Source: CAYVLA01 sp964549615 [NCBI: uncultured Thermococci archaeon] (lineage in GTDB: Archaea; CAYQAE01; CAYVLA01). Taken from it: a stretch of DNA of 64,000 nt. The stretch is taken from positions 1 through 64,000 of the forward strand of contig CAZJVP010000018.1 of assembly GCA_964549615.1 (NCBI GenBank). The letters are read 5' to 3'. This document shows, one piece after another, positions 19,195-27,003 of this stretch. Position 1 is the stretch's first letter, and each line of letters starts with the position of its first letter. Made by a program: the position numbers and the translations under genes. The notes beneath the pieces are model-generated. The model worked only from the letters and a program-made list of their open reading frames with translations. It did not search any database and was not told the origin of the DNA.

Positions 19195-19963
19195 GGATCG
19201 GTTCCCTACGACCACATGCATCCCGTTTGAAGAGTCCGAACTCCGTCTCCTTGAGCTCCTTCCAGAAGAACACAGGGCCATCCCTGCAAACGGTGAAGCA
19301 ACCAAGCGCGCAGCTGCCGCAAAGGCCGATGCCGCACTTGAAGTACCTCTCGACGAGAAGTTGGCATTCGACCCCGGCGGTTTCGGCCATCATGCCGGCA
19401 GTCGCCATCATTGCCTCGGGCCCGCAGGCGAAGATGCAGTCGAATGCGGAAAGCGGAGGAAGGTGATCGGTGACGTTTCCGGCCATCCCAAGGCTGCCGT
19501 CGACCGTGCAGATCTGCGTCTTGCCCAATCGCCCGAACTCCTGGGCGTATATCGCATCGACGGCACTATTGAAGCCCAGAAAGATGGTTGGACTCGTTTT
19601 TCTGTGAGCCAGCTCCGAAGCTAGATGGAGAATTGGCGATGCGCCGATCCCGCCGCCTACCAGGATCGGCCTCTCATAGGCGAGGTCGAAGGCGCGCCCG
19701 TAGGGCCCCCTGATGCCGAGCAGGTCGCCCGGCTTGCAGCGGGCAAGCGCCCGGGTGAAGGGACCCACCTGCTTGACGGTCATGAGAAGCTCTTTCCTCG
19801 AGATCCTGGTCACGGCCATCGGCTTCTCGTCAGCGCCGTTCCACACCATGATGAACTGGCCGGGTCGTGGCAGCTTCTCGAGAGGGTTCTCGATCCTGAC
19901 GCAGGCTATGTTCCGAGCGATCTCCTTGGCCTCCATCACGCGAGCTGGCTTGGGCCTCTCCAT
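19139..19963 (-). CDS. pyrK: Dihydroorotate dehydrogenase electron-transfer subunit
   Basis: The 274-residue protein has an FAD-binding barrel (PGQFIMVW near residue 35), an NAD-binding domain with LVGGGIGASP, and a [2Fe-2S] site at C210, C215, C218 and C226. It passes electrons from PyrD to NAD+. It starts directly after pyrD. About the last 20 residues are Arg/Ser/Pro-rich, lie where the gene overlaps the thioredoxin gene, and may have been gained by stop loss. Confidence 0.93.
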   Translation of the reverse strand: MERPKPARVMEAKEIARNIACVRIENPLEKLPRPGQFIMVWNGADEKPMAVTRISRKELLMTVKQVGPFTRALARCKPGDLLGIRGPYGRAFDLAYERPILVGGGIGASPILHLASELAHRKTSPTIFLGFNSAVDAIYAQEFGRLGKTQICTVDGSLGMAGNVTDHLPPLSAFDCIFACGPEAMMATAGMMAETAGVECQLLVERYFKCGIGLCGSCALGCFTVCRDGPVFFWKELKETEFGLFKRDACGRREPIPRSTSPASARAVRPASHR

Positions 19964-20890
19964 CTAAGTGCCTCCGTGGGCAGCTCCTATGATGTCTTTA
20001 TGGGAGACTCCGCGATCCTCGAGGAAGCGTTCTATGCCCGCCGATATCTCCCTGAAGGCTTGAAGTCCACGATGGTAGACAGCTGTGCCTATCTGAACCA
20101 ACGTGGCACCGGCCTCCATGAGCTCGATCGCGTCCTCTGCTCTCGCGATGCCGCCGACGCCTATGATTGGGATATCCACCGACTCGTATATGTCGTAGAC
20201 GCACCTCACTGCGATCGGCTTGATGCACGGACCCGTCAGGCCTCCCCTGAGGTTGGATAGTATCGGCCTCCTTCTCTCGATCTCGATGGCCATCCCCGGC
20301 CCCACGCTGTTTATCGCGCAAATGGCATCGGCGCCGCCCGCCTCTGCATGTTCCGCGATTTCCTCTATCCGCGGGACGTTTGGGCTGAGCTTCGCTATCA
20401 CGGGCTTCTCGGTATTTTCCCTGCACTCCTGGACGATTTGCTTCACAAGCCCGGGGTCCGAGCCGACCGCAAGCCCGTACCGTTTTGAGTGCGGGCAGGA
20501 AAGGTTCAGCTCAAAACCGTCCACCACGGGCTCAAGGGCTCTCAGGGAAGTGCGGAACTCCCGGCATGACGCGCCGTAGATGGAGGCAATTAGCGGAATC
20601 TGGAAGGGCTCCTTCGAGATCCCTTCTTTGAGGTCCTCGAGGAAGGCCTGCACGCCCGGATTGGCCAGGCCGACGGCGTTCAGGAATCCTGACTCGACCT
20701 CGACGAGTATCGGCCCGCGGTAGCCAGGGTTGGGCTTGGGGCCGATCGATTTCGTCACCAAGGCCCCCGCACCCTCCCTTTCCACCCTCTTCAGGGATCC
20801 GTAGGTCTCGCCTAGGATTCCGGCGGCGAGCATCACCGGGTTCCGTATCTTCATCCCTGCAACCGATTCCCAACGGGTCAAGAATTCCAC
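19964..20890 (-). CDS. pyrD: Dihydroorotate dehydrogenase, class 1B
   Basis: The 308-residue protein has IRNPVMLAAGIL near the start and the catalytic ELNLSCPHSKRYG (C132). A cysteine base is the mark of class 1, and the adjacent pyrK makes it class 1B (NAD-linked). It oxidises dihydroorotate to orotate. The start is GTG, 1 base after the end of the ABC permease gene, so it is probably co-transcribed with the exporter. Confidence 0.95.
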   Translation of the reverse strand: MEFLTRWESVAGMKIRNPVMLAAGILGETYGSLKRVEREGAGALVTKSIGPKPNPGYRGPILVEVESGFLNAVGLANPGVQAFLEDLKEGISKEPFQIPLIASIYGASCREFRTSLRALEPVVDGFELNLSCPHSKRYGLAVGSDPGLVKQIVQECRENTEKPVIAKLSPNVPRIEEIAEHAEAGGADAICAINSVGPGMAIEIERRRPILSNLRGGLTGPCIKPIAVRCVYDIYESVDIPIIGVGGIARAEDAIELMEAGATLVQIGTAVYHRGLQAFREISAGIERFLEDRGVSHKDIIGAAHGGT

Positions 20891-20891
20891 C

Positions 20892-22742
20892 CTAGCCCTT
20901 CTTCCTCCACCTGAAACCCAGCGTGCCCATGACTAGAGTCACACCGCCGTAGGCTCCAACCGAGATAAGGTTCCCCAAGGCCTCGCCGAGCGTCGCGTCC
21001 TTTATCATGCCAGCCTTGAGAAGGTCTGCGACGTAGGTGATCGGCACGTACCTCGATGCCTGCCTCACTATGGAGGGGCTGAGTTCGAAGGGGTAGAAAA
21101 TGCCCGAGATGATCAGCATGATGAAACACAGGCCGAATGACGCCGTCAGGGCCTCAAGTTCGGTCTTGCTCACGGATGAGACCAACAGTCCGAGTCCAAC
21201 GAAGCCAACCGAGGCGTATAGCCCAAAGAAGAAGGTCTTTGGCACGTTGACGATGTATATGTCGAATAGCAGCACGGCGCAGGCCGTCAGGATGATTATC
21301 TGCACGGCCGCGATTCCCAGGCAGACGAGGCACTTCCCCCCGACGTAGGTCCACCTGCCCACGTTGCAGACGAAGATCCTGCGGAGGATGCCCTTCTCCC
21401 TGTCCCTGACGACGCTCAGCACGGTGTAGACCAGGACCGAGAAGAGTATCCCGAAGGCGAAGATGCCGGGGGAGATGTAGTCGACATACCTCTTCCTCTC
21501 GGATCCGAAGTAGAGGGGCATCTCGGTGAGGTAGAGAGGGGATGTCAGGAACGCTTTTTCCATTTCGCCCACTCTCTCCAGCAGACTCTTTCCCTCTCTG
21601 CCGAGCTCGGCCAAGTCGACGGATTCAAGCCGCATCCGGACGGCCTCGACGCGTCGACTCATGTTGACGATTTCCAACTGTCGTGAGATGACCACATCCA
21701 TCAGGCTTGACGCGCTGCTCAGGACCGTCTCGGCGATCGATCCGATCTCCTCGGGGGTCTTGTCCGGGCTTTCGCTGGAGAGCGTCTGGATGAGCCTATC
21801 TCTTAGGAGGGGGAGCGCTAGCTTGATGATGGCGGCTTGCTCCGGCGTGATCTCCGAGAGGTTGGACGTGAAGCCAGACAGATCCGCGGCCATTTGCAGG
21901 GGCAGCCCCCCTACGTCGCCAAGGTGAGGATATGCGTACCTGAGGAAGTGGTAGCATGAATCAAGCAGCGGCTTTGAATCGGAGAGCCCTCTCAACGTGC
22001 CAACGACGGCGGATTGGTTTATCATCGAGACGAGCATTTTCTGCGCAGGCGTTCCGTTCGCCATGATCTCCCGCAGGCCGGTCTCAGTTGCGGCAACCAT
22101 CGAGCTTATCGCGTCGTCATCGACAGACTCGATCTTGGCCAACAGATCTAGCGCGTCTCGGGTCTCCTGCCCGGATCGACCCTGCTCGAGCATGGCCTCG
22201 ATGCTCGTCAGAGCCTCCACGAGGCGGGGGATGATTCCCTCCTTCAGGCTCTTTACGTACGTCCAAGCTAGCTCGTCCACAACCTCTTCCTTAGCCTGGA
22301 GCATCGTCACCTCTATCGCTGCGGTCAGGAGCGGTCTCGTCTCGTCCGCATGGATCCGAATCCAGCTTCGTTTGAATTCCCTCATCTTCTCGGTTATCCA
22401 GGGGTCGACCTCGATGATGGAGTCGATCTTCTCGGCGACCAGATCCTTTCTGGCGTCCTCAACCGTTTCGTAGACGATGGCCGTCGCGTTCTGCTGCTCG
22501 ATCCCATCCACGATCATCTGGGCATAGGTCGAGTTGCGATGCTTCACCACCCCGATCACAAGCTCCCTCTTCTCGAACTGCTGGTAGCCTAGGCTGAATG
22601 TGACGCCGACCACGATGACCACGATGACCGGTAACACTATGGTCAGCAGGATGGTTCGCCTCTCGCGCGCTATCTTCCTCGCGTCTGTCAGGGCGATCCA
22701 GATGGGCTTTCGACCAGCTGACAACGTCCTAGGCCCCCTCAT
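20892..22742 (-). CDS. ABC-2 type permease with large extracytoplasmic domain
   Basis: The protein is 616 residues. One transmembrane helix near residues 32-52 is followed by a roughly 360-residue soluble domain, then five C-terminal helices starting with YISPGIFAFGILFSVLVY. This is the ABC2_membrane_3/YhgE-like layout. It overlaps the ATPase gene by 14 bases and forms an export system with it. The substrate is unknown. Confidence 0.85.
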   Translation of the reverse strand: MRGPRTLSAGRKPIWIALTDARKIARERRTILLTIVLPVIVVIVVGVTFSLGYQQFEKRELVIGVVKHRNSTYAQMIVDGIEQQNATAIVYETVEDARKDLVAEKIDSIIEVDPWITEKMREFKRSWIRIHADETRPLLTAAIEVTMLQAKEEVVDELAWTYVKSLKEGIIPRLVEALTSIEAMLEQGRSGQETRDALDLLAKIESVDDDAISSMVAATETGLREIMANGTPAQKMLVSMINQSAVVGTLRGLSDSKPLLDSCYHFLRYAYPHLGDVGGLPLQMAADLSGFTSNLSEITPEQAAIIKLALPLLRDRLIQTLSSESPDKTPEEIGSIAETVLSSASSLMDVVISRQLEIVNMSRRVEAVRMRLESVDLAELGREGKSLLERVGEMEKAFLTSPLYLTEMPLYFGSERKRYVDYISPGIFAFGILFSVLVYTVLSVVRDREKGILRRIFVCNVGRWTYVGGKCLVCLGIAAVQIIILTACAVLLFDIYIVNVPKTFFFGLYASVGFVGLGLLVSSVSKTELEALTASFGLCFIMLIISGIFYPFELSPSIVRQASRYVPITYVADLLKAGMIKDATLGEALGNLISVGAYGGVTLVMGTLGFRWRKKG

Positions 22743-23667
22743 CTTCTGTCAGGACGTCGAACACCTCGTCGGGCGGTACCTCGAATGAGATCGACGATGC
22801 TTGGATTCCCTTTGCTTCCAAGAGCCCGACGAGGCTGAAGGCCTCCGACCGAGAATCCACTTCGATCTGCACGCCGCCCAGCGTTGGCAGGATCTTTCTC
22901 GGAGATACGAGAGCCGTCAACCTGCCCTCATCCACTTTCGGAATGCCCCTGACGATGAGCCGTGCTCTGCAGGCAGAGCTGATCGCGCCCCACGTTCCCT
23001 GGGAAACAACCCTTCCCCGATGAAGGACGGCCAGACGGTCGCACAGGCGGCTGGCGTCCAAGAGGTCGTGGGTCGTCAGAAGGCAGGTGAGGCCCTGCTC
23101 GCGGTTCATCTTAAGGATTAGCTTCTCGACATCCCTCTTCGTCCTCGGGTCGAAGCCCGCCGTGACCTCGTCGACCATGATCAGTTGCGGCGAATGGACT
23201 ATGGAGCACGCGAAGTGGACCTTCTTCTTCATCCCGACCGAATACGTTTCGACGGGATCGTCCTTGCGCTCAAGCAGCCCCATGAAACGTATCAGGCGGT
23301 CAACCTGTTCGCCCAGGGTGCCCGATGGGACATCCAGAAGCCTACCGAAGTACCTCAAGTTCTCCTCGGCGCTGAGCCTTTCCTCCACACTCGTTTCCTG
23401 CGGTATGACACCGATGATCCTCCGAAGCCTCGCCGCTTGGCGTATCGGGTCCAGGCCCAGTACCCTGATCCTCCCCGACGACGGCTTCACCATCCCCGAC
23501 AGCACGTCGATGAGTGTGGACTTGCCCGCTCCGTTCGTGCCGACAATGCCGAAGATCTCGCCCTTCTTGATCTCAAGGTTGATGTTGCTCAGGGCCTGAA
23601 CCTTGCCGAAATTGACGGTGAGATCGACCACGCTTACTGCCGCTTCGGATTCCTGAGCTTCCGCCAT
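22729..23667 (-). CDS. ABC transporter ATPase
   Basis: The 312-residue ATPase has Walker A GTNGAGKST (43-51), Q-loop PQETS, a signature YSVGMKKK (a variant of LSGGQ), Walker B LIMVDEVTAGFD and the switch histidine in TTHD. It is the partner of the ABC-2 permease that overlaps it. The frame opens to 23754, but the inner ATG at 23667 fits a CTATTAATCG box about 30 bases upstream. Confidence 0.9.
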   Translation of the reverse strand: MAEAQESEAAVSVVDLTVNFGKVQALSNINLEIKKGEIFGIVGTNGAGKSTLIDVLSGMVKPSSGRIRVLGLDPIRQAARLRRIIGVIPQETSVEERLSAEENLRYFGRLLDVPSGTLGEQVDRLIRFMGLLERKDDPVETYSVGMKKKVHFACSIVHSPQLIMVDEVTAGFDPRTKRDVEKLILKMNREQGLTCLLTTHDLLDASRLCDRLAVLHRGRVVSQGTWGAISSACRARLIVRGIPKVDEGRLTALVSPRKILPTLGGVQIEVDSRSEAFSLVGLLEAKGIQASSISFEVPPDEVFDVLTEDEGA

Positions 23668-23743
23668 CCGGGGTGCGGCTGGGAATGCCCGTCGATTAAT
23701 AGGTTTTGGCCAGCCTAGCGACCCTTGGCTTCCCGACGAAAGA

Positions 23744-23752
23744 CAATTTAAC
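23744..23752 (+). promoter_or_regulatory. Promoter of the Mtd-Ftr-Hdr-Fwd operon
   Basis: AATTTAACA lies about 33 bases before the mtd ATG, with a second GTTTAAT box at 23761-23767 and a ribosome site GGGTGAT just before the ATG. I see no other promoter before 33.7 kb on this strand, so one long transcript is likely. Confidence 0.5.
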
Positions 23753-23781
23753 AAGGCGTCGGTTTAATCGGGTGATCTCCC

Positions 23782-24618
23782 ATGGTTCATGTAGTCATCA
23801 TGAAGTGCGGCAACATCGCAACGTCCACCATGGTCGACCTTCTCCTGGACGAGATAGCCGCAAGAGATGATCTTCAAGTGACCGTGGTCGGTTCCGGCCC
23901 AAAGATGACTCCCGCCGAAACTACGCGGATAGCTGGGTACATCCCATCCACAAACCCCGACATCCTCGTGGTGTGCGGTCCAAATGCTGCCTCGCCGGGC
24001 ATGACGAGGCTTCGGGAGGCGCTCGCCGATGTCAAAGCGCCGAAGATAGTGATAGGAGATGGCCCTAGCAAGAAGGTGAAGGACAAGCTGGAACAGGAGG
24101 GTTTTGGATATCTGATAATGGAGGCGGATCCTCTCATCGGGGCAAGGCGCGAGTTCCTAGATCCGACCGAAATGGCGATCTTCAACGCGGATGTGATTAG
24201 GGTCTTGGCCACGGTGGGCAGCTTGAGAACCGTGCAGGAGGAACTGGACAAGGCCATACAGTCAGTGAAGAATGGAAAGGTGTATCTTCCCCGGTTGGTG
24301 GTATCCGAGTCCCGTTCCCTGGCAAAGGCCGGTTTTTCCAATCCCTATGCGAGGGCAAAGGCAGCGGTTGCCTTCCGACTTGCCGATCTTGCAGCCCAGG
24401 TCAACTATAACGCCTGCTTCGTCGAGAAGGACGTCAAGAAGTACATCAGGCTCGCGGCGGCAGCACATGAAGCAGTGAGGACGGCTGCCCAATTGGCGGA
24501 CGAGGCCCGCGAGATCGAGAAGGCATCGGACAAGGTCCTGAGAACCCCCCACTCTAGGAAGGGCAGGATTCTTCGGAAAAGGGCTTTGCTGGCCAAACCC
24601 CAGGAGGCGGTCCAGTGA
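23782..24618 (+). CDS. mtd: F420-dependent methylene-H4MPT dehydrogenase
   Basis: The 278-residue protein closely follows the Mtd family. Its opening IMKCGNIATSTMVDLLLDE, PNAASPGMTRLRE, LIGARREFLDPTEMAIFNAD and the final DKVLRTPH motif are diagnostic. It interconverts methenyl- and methylene-tetrahydromethanopterin with reduced F420. It heads the operon and overlaps ftr by 4 bases. Confidence 0.96.
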   Translation: MVHVVIMKCGNIATSTMVDLLLDEIAARDDLQVTVVGSGPKMTPAETTRIAGYIPSTNPDILVVCGPNAASPGMTRLREALADVKAPKIVIGDGPSKKVKDKLEQEGFGYLIMEADPLIGARREFLDPTEMAIFNADVIRVLATVGSLRTVQEELDKAIQSVKNGKVYLPRLVVSESRSLAKAGFSNPYARAKAAVAFRLADLAAQVNYNACFVEKDVKKYIRLAAAAHEAVRTAAQLADEAREIEKASDKVLRTPHSRKGRILRKRALLAKPQEAVQ

Positions 24619-25517
24619 ACGGGGAAACAGTTGAGGACACGTTTGCGGAAGCCTTTCGGTCGTACTACTCCCGCGTGTTGATCACCGGCTCAACATCCGA
24701 GCTGGCTAGGACCGCCGCGGTCACCTCAACAGGATTCGCCACGTCGGCACTAGGATGCGGCGTTGAGGCTGGTATCGAGACTGAGCTTCCGGAGAAACAA
24801 GCGCCGGATGGCAGGCCCGGCATCATCTGCCAGTACCACATCTGGAGCAGGGACCCCAAGAAGATGTATGGAGTCCTGCTCGCTAGGATCGGGCACTGCG
24901 TTCTGACCGCCCCGAGTACCGCGGTTTTTGATGCTACGGCAAACCCCTTGGCCAAGATCGATCTGGGTGTGAAGCTCGGGTTCTTCGGCGATGGCTACGA
25001 GGAAGAAGGAGAGATCGGGGGCAGAAAGGTCATCATCATACCCATCATGGGGGGAGAGTTCAAGATCGAGAGAGAGGTGGGAATGAGCAAGGGCATCTCA
25101 GGGGGAAACCTGTGGTTCATGGGGTCCTCCCAGTCTGCTGCAATCGAGGCGGCACGGTCAGCCACAGCGGCAATAAGCGGAGTAAAGGGCGTCATCACCC
25201 CCTTCCCGGGCGGGGTCTGCAGCTCCGGATCCAAGGTGGGAGCCGAGAGGTACAAGTTCCTAGCCAACTCAACCAATCATCCCTATTGCCCAACGCTGAG
25301 GGGCAAGATCCGGGATTCCAAGGTTCCGAAGGGCGTGGAGTCCATTATGGAAGTAGTCATCAACGGAACCAGCCTCAAGTCTGTCCAAAGAGCAATGAAG
25401 GTGGGCATCGATGCAGCCCTTGGGACGAAGGGGCTCATCAGGATCTCCGCAGGGAACTTCGGCGGAAAACTTGGGCGGTTCAAGATCCATTTAAGAGACT
25501 TGCAGGATGCGCCGTGA
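24615..25517 (+). CDS. ftr: Formylmethanofuran:H4MPT formyltransferase
   Basis: The 300-residue protein has the Ftr opening EDTFAEAFRSYYSRVLITG and the GCGVEAGIE, PGIICQYHIWS and FGGKLGRFKI signatures. It moves the formyl group from formylmethanofuran to tetrahydromethanopterin. The GTG start overlaps the mtd stop. Confidence 0.96.
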   Translation: MNGETVEDTFAEAFRSYYSRVLITGSTSELARTAAVTSTGFATSALGCGVEAGIETELPEKQAPDGRPGIICQYHIWSRDPKKMYGVLLARIGHCVLTAPSTAVFDATANPLAKIDLGVKLGFFGDGYEEEGEIGGRKVIIIPIMGGEFKIEREVGMSKGISGGNLWFMGSSQSAAIEAARSATAAISGVKGVITPFPGGVCSSGSKVGAERYKFLANSTNHPYCPTLRGKIRDSKVPKGVESIMEVVINGTSLKSVQRAMKVGIDAALGTKGLIRISAGNFGGKLGRFKIHLRDLQDAP

Positions 25518-25553
25518 CCATCGCCCCCGCAAACCCTTGAACGAGGCAAGCCA

Positions 25554-27002
25554 ATGCAGCACAGGCAAGAGCTCGAGAAGGTCCTCGATATCGACAAACT
25601 GAAGTACTGCTACGAATGCGGCATCTGCACATCCAGCTGCCCGGTCGCAGAGTTGATGCCAAGAGTGTACAATCCACGAAGCCTGCTCCAACAGATCCCA
25701 CTCGATTTCCAGCAGGCCACGAAGAGCAAGGAGATCTGGCTTTGCGCATGGTGCTACCGGTGCTACAGGAGGTGTCCGCAAGGGCTTAGAGTTCCGGATA
25801 TTCTCTTGCTGCTCAAGGACACTGCAGCCCAGAGCGGATCCCTTGAAGGATTCAAAGAGGCATTGGAGGTGATCCTCAGAGAGGTCCCTTTGCCCTTGGC
25901 CTGCCTATACGCTTGCTTCAACCCTGCGCGAGGCAACGTGGAGAAGCCGGGGACAATCGAGGCCGTGAGGCACCTGGTGGCCAACTACCGGCACCTGACA
26001 AGAGGGGAGAAAGCCGACATCGCCAGCCCCCGAAAGGAGAGGATAGCCATAGTGGGATCGGGTCCGGCCGGCCTGACCGCCGCCCAGGAGCTCGCGAAGA
26101 AGGGATACTTGGTCACCGTGTTCGAATCGATGCCCAGACCTGGCGGCATGTTGGGTTGGTGCATACCGGCATATAGGTTGCCAAGAGAGGCCGTCGAGGC
26201 TGAGATCCAACGGATAAGGGACCTCGGGGTCGACTTCCGAACCAATGTGACGGTCGGCAAAGACCTGTCCATCGACGACATCTTGAAGGAAGGCTACGAT
26301 GCCTTGTTCATCGCCATAGGAGCCCAGAAGGTGAGAAAGCTCGGCATTGAGGGCGAGAACCTCCGCGGGGTCCTTGATGCCCTTGACTTCCTGAGGAAGG
26401 CAGGCACAGGAGAGAAGATCGAACTCGGAAACAAGGTTGCGGTGGTTGGTGGCGGAGATGTGGCGATGGATGCAGCCAGGATCGCTAGGGTTGCCCTCCA
26501 TCTTGGAGCAAAGGATGTCACGATACTGTACAGGAGGTCGAGAGACGAGATGCCGGCAAACCCCTGGGAGGTCAAGGAAACCGAGGATGAGGGCGTCAGG
26601 ATCGAGTTCCTGGTTGCGCCCAAGAGGATCCTGGGCAAGGATGGACGCGTTGCGGCCTTGGAGTGCGTTCGCATGAAGCTGGGAAGGCCCGACCAAACCG
26701 GCAGGAGAAGGCCAATACCGATCCAAGGATCTGAGTTCATGATGGAGGTCGACAGCGTGATACCGGCGATAGGCGAAAGCCCAAGCCTCTTTCCGCTCCC
26801 AAAGGGGGTCAGGATCACGAAAAGAAACACCATCGCGGCCGATCCTTTCACCCTCCAGACCGGCGTTCCTGGAATATTTGCCGGAGGCGATGTTGTACGC
26901 GGGCCGTCGACGGTGATCGAGGCCGTGGTGGACGGAAAGAGGGCCGCAGAATCGATTCACCGATACCTGCTAGACAGATCCAAGACGGGCCAAGGTGGTT
27001 GA
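25554..27002 (+). CDS. HdrC-like / GltD-like fusion flavoprotein
   Basis: The protein is 482 residues. Residues 1-95 form an HdrC-like domain with two [4Fe-4S] sites (C19, C22, C25, C29 and C64, C67, C70, C74). From about residue 160 it is a GltD-type oxidoreductase with an FAD loop GSGPAG (168-173), an NAD(P) loop GGGDVAMDAAR near 299-309 and a final FAD motif GIFAGGDVVRGPSTV. GltD proteins pass electrons between NAD(P)H and iron-sulfur clusters. Placed between ftr and hdrA, it likely links pyridine nucleotide to HdrA in a complex, taking the place of HdrC and possibly of the hydrogenase input. The GltD domain, the cysteine sites and the context are seen; the electron route is inferred. Confidence 0.85.
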   Translation: MQHRQELEKVLDIDKLKYCYECGICTSSCPVAELMPRVYNPRSLLQQIPLDFQQATKSKEIWLCAWCYRCYRRCPQGLRVPDILLLLKDTAAQSGSLEGFKEALEVILREVPLPLACLYACFNPARGNVEKPGTIEAVRHLVANYRHLTRGEKADIASPRKERIAIVGSGPAGLTAAQELAKKGYLVTVFESMPRPGGMLGWCIPAYRLPREAVEAEIQRIRDLGVDFRTNVTVGKDLSIDDILKEGYDALFIAIGAQKVRKLGIEGENLRGVLDALDFLRKAGTGEKIELGNKVAVVGGGDVAMDAARIARVALHLGAKDVTILYRRSRDEMPANPWEVKETEDEGVRIEFLVAPKRILGKDGRVAALECVRMKLGRPDQTGRRRPIPIQGSEFMMEVDSVIPAIGESPSLFPLPKGVRITKRNTIAADPFTLQTGVPGIFAGGDVVRGPSTVIEAVVDGKRAAESIHRYLLDRSKTGQGG

Positions 27003-27003
27003 G

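Noticed and set aside
25905-26960. Long minus-strand frame of 351 codons
   Set aside because: It is antisense to the HdrC/GltD fusion, whose motifs are unambiguous.
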